A stretch of 64,000 nt of DNA from Pseudalkalibacillus sp051842935 (lineage in GTDB: Bacteria > Bacillota > Bacilli > Bacillales > Fictibacillaceae), in NCBI RefSeq assembly GCF_051842935.1, contig NZ_JBPXRR010000002.1:169708-233707 (forward strand). Reading direction: 5' to 3'. Positions within the stretch are counted from its first letter, which is position 1, and each line of letters begins with the position of its first letter. Position numbers and translations under genes: made by a program. The notes beneath the pieces are model-generated. The model did no database searches and was not told the DNA's origin. It worked only from the letters and a program-made list of their open reading frames with translations. Below are positions 16,857 through 24,583 of the stretch, piece after piece.

Positions 16857-17375
16857 CCTATTTAAGATCTGATCCACGAACACTTTCTTTCCATCAGTAT
16901 AAGCTTTTTCGTTTGTCGGGTACTGTTGTGCAAGCTGTTGTTTATGTATCTCGTATTCTTTGGCTGTCTCTGGGTTCTCGTTCAAGTAATCTCGGAAAAA
17001 GGTATGCTCCTGCCACCAGCTCCCATTGTGTTCAACAACGTGGAGGATGTGGGTTTTGGTGAGATTCTCGAGACTTGAGAACTTCGCGAAAACCACCTTC
17101 CCCTCTAGAATGACCTTTTTCAAACGGTAGTAGCCGTTTTCTTTCAGCTTGTCCTCATCAAACTTTTCTACATCACTCATAGATTCTACACCAACAAGAA
17201 TATCGATGATCGGCTTTGCTTCTATGCCATTGATGGCAGTGCTCCCCATATGCTGAATGTCAGTGGTATGTTCTCCTATGATGGAATCGAGCAGTTCTTT
17301 TTCTTTTAAAAATAACGCTTTCCAATCTGAATCGTGCGATGCTAAAACGACCTCTCCTTTATTCACTCCGAGCAC
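16839..17375 (-). CDS. GrpB family (UPF0157) nucleotidyltransferase-like protein
   Basis: 178 residues matching the GrpB/UPF0157 family, a nucleotidyltransferase-fold group often fused to CoaE. Visible motif: HMGSTAINGIEAKPIIDILVGV, with the GS and the two Asp/Glu-type carboxylates expected of the minimal polymerase-beta fold, and WWQEHTFFRDYLNENP near the C-terminus. Start GTG 17375 follows CGGGAGGGA. The biochemical substrate of this family is not established. It is convergent with the lipoprotein gene and shares a terminator with it. Confidence 0.85.
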   Translation of the reverse strand: MLGVNKGEVVLASHDSDWKALFLKEKELLDSIIGEHTTDIQHMGSTAINGIEAKPIIDILVGVESMSDVEKFDEDKLKENGYYRLKKVILEGKVVFAKFSSLENLTKTHILHVVEHNGSWWQEHTFFRDYLNENPETAKEYEIHKQQLAQQYPTNEKAYTDGKKVFVDQILNRKNALD

Positions 17376-17458
17376 AAAATCCCTCCCGTACTTTTTCGCA
17401 TCACTCTAATCTACAGGGTTCTAGAAAAAACTTCACAGTCCTTCTTTTTAACTTTCCG

Positions 17459-17487
17459 TTGACACGGTCTTCATCGGCGTATAAAAT
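17459..17487 (+). promoter_or_regulatory. Sigma-A promoter of ade
   Basis: TTGACA, 17 bases, TAAAAT. It lies ~38 bases ahead of the riboswitch aptamer and reads toward ade. Confidence 0.7.
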
Positions 17488-17524
17488 GTGTCTTAATATT
17501 TTTTAATGCAAAATAATATAAACC

Positions 17525-17595
17525 CGCTCGTATAATATTGGAAATATGGTCCAAAAGTTTCTACCAAACTACCGTAAATGGTTTGACTACGAGAA
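17525..17595 (+). promoter_or_regulatory. Purine riboswitch aptamer, guanine class
   Basis: The hallmarks of the purine aptamer are all present. P1 pairs CTCGTA with TACGAG, J1/2 is TATAAT, and the P2 loop is ATATGG. J2/3 is GTTTCTACC, the P3 loop ACCGTAAAT, and J3/1 GACTA. The specificity base is C (GACTA rather than GATTA), which predicts guanine/hypoxanthine/xanthine binding rather than adenine. A terminator follows 55 bases later, so ligand binding should stop transcription before ade. Confidence 0.93.
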
Positions 17596-17647
17596 TGAAG
17601 GTCGGAGTCCTGTGCGTAAATAGTCTGCGATCCTCCTTCTCTATGTC

Positions 17648-17677
17648 AAACCCTAGGTATCTAGGGTTTTTATTTTT
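17648..17677 (+). terminator. Riboswitch-controlled terminator before ade
   Basis: AAACCCTAG-GTAT-CTAGGGTTT hairpin followed by TTATTTTT, 16 bases ahead of the ade start. It is the expression platform of the purine aptamer. Confidence 0.85.
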
Positions 17678-17692
17678 CTGGGAGGGGTCATT

Positions 17693-19426
17693 ATGAAACA
17701 GAATAGAGATCAATTGAAAAAACGGATTGCCGTTGCAAGTGGGCAAATGCCTGCAGATACAGTTATTAAAAATGGAAGGATCATAGATGTCTTCAACCTT
17801 GAAGTCATTAAAGGGGATATTGCAATCGCTGACGGTATGTTCGTCGGCATCGGGTCGTACGAGGGCAAACAGATCATTGATGCGGAAAACCGTTATGTTT
17901 GTCCTTCGTTTATTGATGGTCATGTACATATCGAGTCGTCCATGGTGACACCGGCTGAATTCAGCAAAGTCGTCCTTCCCCATGGTGTTACGACTGTCAT
18001 CACAGATCCGCATGAGATCGCCAATGTCTCAGGTGAAGAGGGTATCCGCTTTATGCTGGAGAACTCCGAGGGTCTTCCCCTGGACGTCTATTTCATGCTT
18101 CCTTCCTGTGTCCCTGCAACGTCTGTTGAGAATTCAGGAGCAAAATTGTCGGCGAATGATCTGGAGCCTTTTTACAATCATAAAAGGGTGCTCGGTTTGG
18201 CCGAGGTGATGGACTATCCAGCGTTACGCTCTGGCGCTGATACGATGGTCGATAAGCTTGTAATGACCTCTCAGCACACGGGCCAAATGGATGGTCACTT
18301 AGCCGGTCTGGATACGGACGCCATCAATGTCTATAAGGCTGCCGGGATTGGAACGGATCATGAATGCAATACAGTCGAGGATGCAATAGAAAGGTTACGG
18401 CGCGGGATGTATCTGTTGATCCGTGAAGGATCGGTTGCAAAAGACCTGAAGTCACTAATTCCTGTCGTGACTCCGAACAATGCCCGCCGTTGTCTCTTTT
18501 GTACGGATGATAAGCACCTGGACGATCTCATGGTGGAAGGTAGCATCGACCATAACGTTCGTTTAGCAATTGAGTGTGGGTTGGATCCGCTGATGGCGAT
18601 CCAGATGGCCTCACTGAACGCCGCCGAATGTTACGGATTGAAGCAGAAAGGTGCGATAGCGCCAGGATATGAAGCAGACTTTTTACTATTGGATGATCTG
18701 GATTCTATCACGATAAAAGAAGTCTATAAGTCAGGGCAGCTGGTAGCACGTGATGGAGAGTATGTTGGAGATCTACAGGAAAAAGCAGAGCCAAGTTCTG
18801 AGCTGCAAAACACAGTGAGGATTCCAAGTTTAGATGAAGCCGACCTGCAGATCCCTATTCGGGATGATGGTACTGCGAATATCATTGGAATCATTCCGAA
18901 TCAATTGAACACCACCCACCTTCAGGAGTCGGTTGAAATTGAGGATGGACAGTTTACATCTTCTCTGGAAAAAGATCAGCAAAAGTTGGTGGTCGTAGAA
19001 CGACATAAGAACACAGGGAATGTGGGATTAGGAATCGTAAAAGGATTTGGATTGAAGAGTGGCGCAATCGCGACCACCATTGCACATGACTCCCATAACA
19101 TTGTTGCAACGGGAACGAACGACGGAGATATCCTTAGAGCGATTCAAGCTCTACAGGAGATAAGAGGCGGGCTTGTCGTGGTTAAAGATGGTGATGTGGT
19201 GGCATCGCTCTCTTTGCCAATTTCAGGCTTGATGTCGGGTGAAGGATATCGTTCGATGGCTACCGGTCTCCAACAATTGAAGCAATCACTCGTGGATGTT
19301 GGATTTGAAGGTGGATTCAATCCATTCCTGACCCTATCCTTCCTGACACTGCCCGTCATTCCAGCCTTGAAACTGACAGACCTCGGACTCTTCGATGTGA
19401 ACCAGTTTAAGCACATAAAAGTGTGA
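17693..19426 (+). CDS. ade: Adenine deaminase
   Basis: 577 residues, the same length as B. subtilis Ade. A metal-dependent amidohydrolase that converts adenine to hypoxanthine and ammonia in purine salvage. The metal site shows FIDGHVHIESSMV near residue 90, GLAEVMDYP, and DGHLAG/GTDHE around 200-222; the C-terminal domain contains GFGLKSGAIATTIAHDSHN, characteristic of Ade. ATG 17693 follows GGGAGGGG. The gene stands alone under a sigma-A promoter and guanine-class riboswitch, so it should be switched off when guanine or hypoxanthine is plentiful, which is product-related feedback. A second, divergent amidohydrolase paralogue of the YerA type lies at 46-48 kb. Confidence 0.95.
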   Translation: MKQNRDQLKKRIAVASGQMPADTVIKNGRIIDVFNLEVIKGDIAIADGMFVGIGSYEGKQIIDAENRYVCPSFIDGHVHIESSMVTPAEFSKVVLPHGVTTVITDPHEIANVSGEEGIRFMLENSEGLPLDVYFMLPSCVPATSVENSGAKLSANDLEPFYNHKRVLGLAEVMDYPALRSGADTMVDKLVMTSQHTGQMDGHLAGLDTDAINVYKAAGIGTDHECNTVEDAIERLRRGMYLLIREGSVAKDLKSLIPVVTPNNARRCLFCTDDKHLDDLMVEGSIDHNVRLAIECGLDPLMAIQMASLNAAECYGLKQKGAIAPGYEADFLLLDDLDSITIKEVYKSGQLVARDGEYVGDLQEKAEPSSELQNTVRIPSLDEADLQIPIRDDGTANIIGIIPNQLNTTHLQESVEIEDGQFTSSLEKDQQKLVVVERHKNTGNVGLGIVKGFGLKSGAIATTIAHDSHNIVATGTNDGDILRAIQALQEIRGGLVVVKDGDVVASLSLPISGLMSGEGYRSMATGLQQLKQSLVDVGFEGGFNPFLTLSFLTLPVIPALKLTDLGLFDVNQFKHIKV

Positions 19427-19535
19427 GTGCCAGGTACGACAATTTACCCCTTGCGCCACAAGGAATTGAAAAAAGTGCCTGGCACCGATTTCGACTCGTT
19501 GATACAACTGAGTTTGTGATCGGTGCCAGGCACTT
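19427..19535. repeat. Palindromic repeat family A, copy 1 (compound)
   Basis: Starts immediately after the ade stop with GTGCCAGGTAC, then GTGCCTGGCACC at 19475 and GGTGCCAGGCAC at 19522. The inner unit (19473-19535) has 17-base arms AAGTGCCTGGCACCGAT / ATCGGTGCCAGGCACTT around a variable loop. It could act as a terminator for the convergent genes. Confidence 0.8.
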
Positions 19536-19544
19536 CATTTTGTT

Positions 19545-19886
19545 TTAGAGTCGGTTGTTGACGGTTGTGGCGAACTTGTCGGGTTCTTCATCCATGATTT
19601 GTGTAAAGGTGAATTGATCCCCTTCCACCTTCAGATAATACCGCTTAGTAAATAGGCGTCTTTCTAGTTTGAATGTGTGTACATCCTGATAGGGGAAGAG
19701 TTCTGTGTACTCGCCGCCTTCCACATTTGCATCACTGATAAAGATAAGGCGTAAAGTAGTTGCTGCGAGCAATCCCGGACGTGGTACCTTGCTGTAATGG
19801 TAGACGTTGATGGAACAACGAATCGTCAATAAGATCTGTTCGTCTTCAACTAGTAGCTTTTCGATTGAATTTACAGTAGCATGCAT
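19545..19886 (-). CDS. Bacterial PH-like domain protein (YokE type)
   Basis: 113 residues, all in one predicted PH-like beta fold: an N-terminal helix (SIEKLLVEDEQI), then IRCSINVY, RPGLLAATTLRLIFIS, a loop, YTELFPYQDVHTFKLE and KVEGDQFTFTQIM. The pattern 'gllvlTnkRLifi ... f.y.di..' is that of YokE-like/bacterial PH domains in Firmicutes. Start ATG 19886 follows CAGGAGCGA; a longer frame would run to 19928 without support. Cytoplasmic, function unknown. Confidence 0.65.
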   Translation of the reverse strand: MHATVNSIEKLLVEDEQILLTIRCSINVYHYSKVPRPGLLAATTLRLIFISDANVEGGEYTELFPYQDVHTFKLERRLFTKRYYLKVEGDQFTFTQIMDEEPDKFATTVNNRL

Positions 19887-19952
19887 GAAATCGCTCCTGA
19901 CATTCTGTTTGTACTTATTACGAATCAATCCAAGAAAAGTTCCCTTTCATAC

Positions 19953-21230
19953 TCACTTAAGCGGCACTGTGATTGAGTCTTCCAACGGTTCAATAGCTTC
20001 ATACTCTGTAATGTGCAGGGACGAGTCCCCTTGCAGAACACCATCAAAACGAAGTTTTAAAACTTTGAGCAAACCATCTTCTGTCTCTTGATAGGATGGC
20101 GCATCGACTGATTCTAATGAAATCGAGCGTTCATCCCCGACTAGTTCTGCTTCCAGTACACTGAAACTCTCATCTGCGGTTAGAGTAATTTCGGTTTTTC
20201 CGTCCACTTCTTTACTCTGATTAACAGACACTTTTTGATTTCCTATCTGATATGAGCCTGGTTTTACCGGAATCTTCGTATCGGAAGAATAGGTAGTCAA
20301 AGCACCATCGAGATAAATCAACAACTCTTCCACATCACTTAATGGGTCGAACTCAACGTTGAATGTATAACCGAGCAACCCTGAAGAAGTCCCTTGTCCT
20401 TGCTTCCGTATAGTGTTTCCATCGGCTTTAAGGCGGACTTCAAATCCATCGGAGATCATCCCACTGTTCCATGCCTCTTCGTCTTTTACGTGAATTTTTC
20501 CAGTCAAGACAGTTTGGGTAGGTGTTGCCACCAAATCCTTAAAAACGAAGTCTGCACTGTCTGTCTCGATGGTCTCGTTGATCTTCTGCTTATACTTCGT
20601 CATCATCGCTTTCGAACGATCAATTTCAAAAGGAATCTCCACAGTAGTCCCAGGTTGATTATCCATGTGTAAATGAAAAGTCAATTCTTTCGCAAACGGA
20701 TTCGGAGGCTTATACGATTGGGTAATTGTCACGGTTGTATTGTCCTCGCTTGTCATGGCTGTGCCCGAAGTTTCTCTGGTCTCAACAAGGAAACCGTCTA
20801 TCGTAGCCCTTGTGCTGGAGTAGAGCTCATCAGCATTTTTATTAAGGTCATAAAGCGTGTAGAAGAGAATCAGTTGATTATCATCCAGCATCAAGCCATC
20901 GAGCGTGACCTTTCCTCCGTTCAGAAGTTCCGCACTTTTTCCGATGACCTGCCCTTTCCCTTGTTCGTTTAGCTCGCTCAGTGAGTCAGTGAGGATCTCA
21001 TCATACCCAAGAATTTTCTTTCCGTAATAAGCAATCGTATCGAATTGGTAGGTGAAAAAGAATACAAAGATGAATGAAGCAGCAAGAAGGAAACCTTTTT
21101 TCCATTGATTGTTCCGTTTTGGTGGTGTCTCGTTCAACTTCTGACGAAGACGTGTTTCAAAAGAATCTGGCGCTTTCAAGGAGCGCATTTCTTCTCCATC
21201 TTCTTTCAGTTTCTTTTCAATTTCCTTCAT
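19953..21230 (-). CDS. Anti-sigma factor-like protein (DUF4179 type)
   Basis: 425 residues. The first ~43 residues are charged and cytoplasmic, followed by one transmembrane segment (~45-62) and a large extracellular beta-rich region with repeats of Ig-like character (GGKVTLDGLMLDDNQLILFY; NQKVSVNQSKEVDGKTEITL). This is the architecture of DUF4179 proteins encoded with ECF sigma factors, which hold the sigma factor at the membrane. Its start overlaps the sigma gene by 4 bases (ATGA), so the two are translationally coupled. The extracellular signal it senses is unknown. Assignment as anti-sigma rests on architecture and coupling. Confidence 0.75.
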   Translation of the reverse strand: MKEIEKKLKEDGEEMRSLKAPDSFETRLRQKLNETPPKRNNQWKKGFLLAASFIFVFFFTYQFDTIAYYGKKILGYDEILTDSLSELNEQGKGQVIGKSAELLNGGKVTLDGLMLDDNQLILFYTLYDLNKNADELYSSTRATIDGFLVETRETSGTAMTSEDNTTVTITQSYKPPNPFAKELTFHLHMDNQPGTTVEIPFEIDRSKAMMTKYKQKINETIETDSADFVFKDLVATPTQTVLTGKIHVKDEEAWNSGMISDGFEVRLKADGNTIRKQGQGTSSGLLGYTFNVEFDPLSDVEELLIYLDGALTTYSSDTKIPVKPGSYQIGNQKVSVNQSKEVDGKTEITLTADESFSVLEAELVGDERSISLESVDAPSYQETEDGLLKVLKLRFDGVLQGDSSLHITEYEAIEPLEDSITVPLK

Positions 21231-21745
21231 AGGTATTCACCTCCCAATAATTCTTTCAGCTTCTTGAGACCGGTTGAAATCCTGGATTTGACCGTGCCAA
21301 GAGGGACTTTCGTGATCTGCGCAATGGTTTCATAATCATAATCCAGCCAGTATCTTAACTGAATCGCTTCCTTCTGGTCGTGATTCAAACGTTCTAAGTG
21401 GGTTTTCACGTCCAACTTGTAGATGGCAGTGTCTCCTTCTTTATTTAGGAATGATTCGGGCGTATTTTCCATGACCGTTACCTTTTTCCGTTTCCTTAAT
21501 GTATCGTGACACTGGTTGACGAGAATCGTTTTGCTCCAGCTATAAAAGGATGCTCGTTTTTTCAGTTTGTTGATTTTTTCATAAAGGATGACGATCATGT
21601 CCTCTAACGCATCCATGGCGTCTTCTTCATGTCTTAAGTAGCTATAGGCAAGCCGATAATACTCATCTTTTCTGGCAAACACCAACTGTAACAGTGCTTC
21701 TTTATCCCCTCTTTGTGCTCGACGCACCAACTTATCGATCTCCAA
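21227..21745 (-). CDS. ECF-type RNA polymerase sigma factor
   Basis: 172 residues. Region 2 is seen in EYYRLAYSYLRHEEDAMDALEDM (key DA.D), with core-binding and -10 recognition residues KRASFYSWSKTILVNQC. Region 4 is at the C-terminus: DYDYETIAQITKVPLGTVKSR, a helix-turn-helix for the -35 element. Start TTG 21745 follows GGGGGAGAG. It overlaps the anti-sigma gene by 4 bases. An ECF-like promoter just upstream suggests autoregulation, as with SigM/SigV/SigX of B. subtilis; the stress it answers to is not readable here. Confidence 0.9.
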   Translation of the reverse strand: MEIDKLVRRAQRGDKEALLQLVFARKDEYYRLAYSYLRHEEDAMDALEDMIVILYEKINKLKKRASFYSWSKTILVNQCHDTLRKRKKVTVMENTPESFLNKEGDTAIYKLDVKTHLERLNHDQKEAIQLRYWLDYDYETIAQITKVPLGTVKSRISTGLKKLKELLGGEYL

Positions 21746-21772
21746 TGGCTCTCCCCCACTTTCTTACCTGTT

Positions 21773-21800
21773 AGAGTCGTGAACCCCACAAAAAGTTCAT
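21773..21800 (-). promoter_or_regulatory. Putative autoregulated ECF promoter
   Basis: On the minus strand TGAACTTTTT, then CGACTC about 15 bases after the AAC core, ahead of the sigma gene. This resembles the AAC...CGTC architecture of Bacillus ECF promoters; the -10 has CGAC instead of CGTC, so it is tentative. Confidence 0.4.
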
Positions 21801-21832
21801 TCTTATTTATGATTTTTTTAAGCATCACTTAG

Positions 21833-21896
21833 AAGTGCCAGGCACCTTTTTAGAAGCCCTGATATTCAAGGAATCCTAAATGGTACCTGGCACCGA
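21833..21896. repeat. Palindromic repeat family A, copy 2
   Basis: AAGTGCCAGGCACC at the left and GGTACCTGGCACC at the right, with imperfectly complementary inner arms (TAGAAGCC ... GAATCCTA). It is upstream of the ECF sigma gene and downstream of the Ntn hydrolase gene's 3' end. Confidence 0.75.
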
Positions 21897-22006
21897 TGAA
21901 TTTTAATTAAACGTTTGTTTGATTTTACAAATGTTGATAGGACAGTGGTTTAGGTCATTTAATCAAATGTTTGTTTGAAATGTTGAGAAAGATGTCGATG
22001 GCCTTA

Positions 22007-23020
22007 TTAAGCTTTTTTATATGTACTCATCATACCTTTTAACACATTTGTGGGTATCGGTTTCCCTTTTACCCAATCCTGGAATTTGAGCTCCAATGTC
22101 TCACCTTTCGCAACTTTGGTCAAGAGACGGTCTTCGTCAAACAGGTAAGCGAAGGTATGTAGTGTTCCGAAGAACTGCTCATAGTCTTCAAAGAACATCG
22201 GTGATTCTGGATCACTGAACCACTTGAAGACCTCTTCCCCATCTGCATGCTTCGTATCAATTGCTTCTTGTCTCGCTTTTGAATGGCCGAGCCGCTCTCG
22301 GTTGAAATGGCTCATTCCGGCATCCTGAAAGTGGTTCGTACATGCTAACGCCTCTTCTCCTGAGCGAACCACTACTTTTTCCGGTGCCGTTTCCACAACC
22401 GCATGATTTCCGTTTTGGTCCCCGATGGAATAATTGTAGGAGCAAGCGTGTGGGAGCTCTTTCAACAACTGGATACAGTCATCCGTCGATTTACACAGGT
22501 CCGCCATCATCCGGACGATTGTACTGCTCATAAACCCCGTCACCTGGTTCGCGTTGTTCACAAAGTGAAGAGCAGTCGCCACGCCATGCTCGTTGACGCT
22601 CTCATGACGTCCCATCTGGTGAAGGGTATATCCAGCACTTGCAGCAGCCTCCGTCGGCTGGCTGAAAACGAGCTGATGATCATAAATCGCAGGAGAAAAA
22701 TCATAGTTCCGTACCAGATAATCCTGAGTGACTTTGGAAGAACAGCCGATGGCTTCCAGCTTCGGTAAGTCGTATCCGCTGAACAAGCGCAAAGCTCTCT
22801 CGAAGGACATCTCAAGTGCATCTCCTAAGCCTTGAATCTCATCTAGTAAATGTGGAGCGAAGCTTTTGAAAACCGCTGTTGTCTCGTTCACATCAAACGG
22901 CACGTGCATAAAGTCTTTCATCCAATATAGACTCTTTGGATCCAACTGCTTCCCCTGATTATAGCCAATCTGATACGCACTGCCTCTAAACTCCAACACC
23001 TTTACCTCGAAATTCCCCAA
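22007..23020 (-). CDS. C45-family Ntn hydrolase (acyltransferase/peptidase-like)
   Basis: 337 residues resembling the C45 peptidase/acyl-CoA:6-APA acyltransferase-like group of N-terminal nucleophile hydrolases. The N-terminal part has RGSAYQIGYNQGKQL, and the nucleophile is Cys93 in IGCSSKV, followed by VRNYDFSP, the strand that in this family carries the RNYD motif. Relatives cleave or transfer acyl groups on amides; some act on bile salts or penicillin precursors, but the substrate here is unknown. In many relatives autoprocessing exposes the Cys. No signal peptide, so cytoplasmic. Start TTG 23020 after AAGGGGG. It is flanked by two family A palindromes. Confidence 0.8.
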   Translation of the reverse strand: MGNFEVKVLEFRGSAYQIGYNQGKQLDPKSLYWMKDFMHVPFDVNETTAVFKSFAPHLLDEIQGLGDALEMSFERALRLFSGYDLPKLEAIGCSSKVTQDYLVRNYDFSPAIYDHQLVFSQPTEAAASAGYTLHQMGRHESVNEHGVATALHFVNNANQVTGFMSSTIVRMMADLCKSTDDCIQLLKELPHACSYNYSIGDQNGNHAVVETAPEKVVVRSGEEALACTNHFQDAGMSHFNRERLGHSKARQEAIDTKHADGEEVFKWFSDPESPMFFEDYEQFFGTLHTFAYLFDEDRLLTKVAKGETLELKFQDWVKGKPIPTNVLKGMMSTYKKA

Positions 23021-23067
23021 AACTGACGCCCCCTTATGGTATACTTTTCCATCAGTTTACCATAAAA

Positions 23068-23126
23068 GTACCTGGCACCGATTAGAAATGCTTGATTATC
23101 AAGGCTTCTAAATCGGTGCCAGGTAC
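23068..23126. repeat. Palindromic repeat family A, copy 3
   Basis: A 59-base near-complete palindrome. GTACCTGGCACCGATT pairs with AATCGGTGCCAGGTAC, and the inner bases AGAA..GC..GATTATC..GGCTTCT continue the stem. It lies between the DUF421 gene and the Ntn hydrolase gene. Confidence 0.85.
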
Positions 23127-23183
23127 GGAATCTACGTTCAATCAAACGTTTGTTTGAAGTGCGTTTAAATTTGTCGAATGGCT

Positions 23184-23870
23184 CTACTCATCTTTCCGGT
23201 CTACGTAAAGGGAGCCATCTTTTTGCACCTCAGCGTAAAACACTTCCCCTGGTGAGGTGATGTCCACTTTCCGTAATTGCTGCTCCAACCATAGAACATT
23301 CAGGTTCAGTTTGGCTAAGTTCTCCTCGGACACTTCTCCATCAGAAATGACTTCTGTGCCGATTGGAATGACTTTCTTTGAACTCATCAAATTCAGGTCT
23401 GCCTTGGTCACCGTCTGCTTTTGCTCTTTTTTCATAACCGATAACGTTCCGTCCGTTTCGAAGATCGCATAATCTACATCGGCCAGGCTGAACACGTTTT
23501 TCGATCGTAGCATCATATTCAATGAATCCATGTCCAACCGGGCACTCGACATGGCTCCTTCTACAATCTTTCCTCCTTTAATGACGATGAGCGAATCTCC
23601 GTTCAGTAGCTTCCGGGATGATTGGAATTTGAGATTGAGATATCCAATGGCTACTGTGAACAGTGACCATCCTACAAGCCCATATAGCCCATTCCTTATA
23701 CTGAGTGCATTGTCGGCTGCCAAAGACCCAGCGATGTTTCCGATCGCCACCGCAGACACAAAGTTATGGAAAGTGATCTGGCTCAGTTCTTTCCGTCCCA
23801 TCAACCGCGTTAGTATCAGTAAAGCGACGAAAGACAGCACTAACCGAATCGATAATTCATAGAGGCTCAT
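23184..23870 (-). CDS. DUF421 membrane protein (YetF/YdfS family)
   Basis: 228 residues. Three N-terminal transmembrane segments (about 5-22, 35-52, 60-78) precede a cytoplasmic part. Between the first two is LTRLMGRKELSQITFHNFV, the family signature. The cytoplasmic region contains the expected YetF core: SLIVIKGGKIVEGAMSSARLD, LRSKNVFSLADVDYAIFETDG and VISDGEVSEENL. B. subtilis relatives are sporulation- or stress-associated membrane proteins of unclear function. Start ATG 23870 (MSLYELSIR) follows AGGTCGG; an upstream ATG at 23894 lacks a good site. Confidence 0.88.
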   Translation of the reverse strand: MSLYELSIRLVLSFVALLILTRLMGRKELSQITFHNFVSAVAIGNIAGSLAADNALSIRNGLYGLVGWSLFTVAIGYLNLKFQSSRKLLNGDSLIVIKGGKIVEGAMSSARLDMDSLNMMLRSKNVFSLADVDYAIFETDGTLSVMKKEQKQTVTKADLNLMSSKKVIPIGTEVISDGEVSEENLAKLNLNVLWLEQQLRKVDITSPGEVFYAEVQKDGSLYVDRKDE

Positions 23871-23982
23871 TTCTATCCGACCTTTCATAGTCATTATCGT
23901 TAATGTAACCTACTTTCCTACGAATAATGTTCGATACGAGGTTTAAGAAGGTATATAATGTCAATAAGAGGAGGTTTTGAGT

Positions 23983-24213
23983 ATGGACTTTTTTGGTGCA
24001 GGGTTTCTTTTCTGGGGTTGTATCATCGCATCGCTAGTTATCTTGATCTACTCCATCACGAAGCGAGACTATTCTTATACCATGATTAGCGGGTTTATCC
24101 TGTTTCCCGCGACCCTTTACTTCCTTGGCTCACCCACTCTTTGGTGGATTGCACTCTTTCCATTCCTAATATTCAGCTTAGCCACATACATAAAAAGAAA
24201 AAGCAGCGTCTAG
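23983..24213 (+). CDS. Small three-helix membrane protein
   Basis: 76 residues, nearly all hydrophobic, with three membrane segments (about 5-22, 30-48, 52-68) and a basic tail KRKSSV. ATG 23983 follows AGGAGG by 8 bases. It is 12 bases upstream of another small membrane protein gene in the same direction, so the two likely form a bicistronic unit closed by a terminator. No family recognised. Confidence 0.6.
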   Translation: MDFFGAGFLFWGCIIASLVILIYSITKRDYSYTMISGFILFPATLYFLGSPTLWWIALFPFLIFSLATYIKRKSSV

Positions 24214-24225
24214 GAGGCTTTCATT

Positions 24226-24516
24226 ATGACCGATATTGTTCTGTTGGTTGCCATCAGTTTCAGTTGGATCATTTTCAGTTGGCTGGTCATTTATTTTCAC
24301 AAAAAAATGCAATGGTATATCCTCCCCTATTCCGTTTTCCAATTAGGTGCAACCCTTCTTGTATATAGCATCACTTTCGTCAAAGGATGGGCAGGCATAG
24401 CCTATGGCAGTATCGGACTGCTGATCATCAGCATTTCATTGTTTTTATTATTGATTGTAAAACTCTATTACCGCATGAAATATAAAGGCCTAATGGAAGA
24501 AACGGAATATATGTAG
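24226..24516 (+). CDS. Small YesK-like membrane protein
   Basis: 96 residues with three to four hydrophobic segments (about 3-21, 30-50, 58-82) and a charged C-terminus. ATG 24226 follows TAGGAGG. The overall pattern resembles small YesK-like Bacillus membrane proteins, but the match is weak. It is second in a two-gene plus-strand unit and followed by a strong terminator. Confidence 0.55.
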   Translation: MTDIVLLVAISFSWIIFSWLVIYFHKKMQWYILPYSVFQLGATLLVYSITFVKGWAGIAYGSIGLLIISISLFLLLIVKLYYRMKYKGLMEETEYM

Positions 24517-24542
24517 GCATGCTTTCAAGGTAAAAGTTCAAT

Positions 24543-24580
24543 AAAAAAGAGTTGAATCCATAGTGGATCAACTCTTTTTT
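24543..24580. terminator. Bidirectional rho-independent terminator
   Basis: AAAAAAGAGTTGAATCC-ATAG-GGATCAACTCTTTTTT: a stem with A and T runs on both sides, between the convergent YesK-like gene and dagK. Confidence 0.9.
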
Positions 24581-24583
24581 GCT

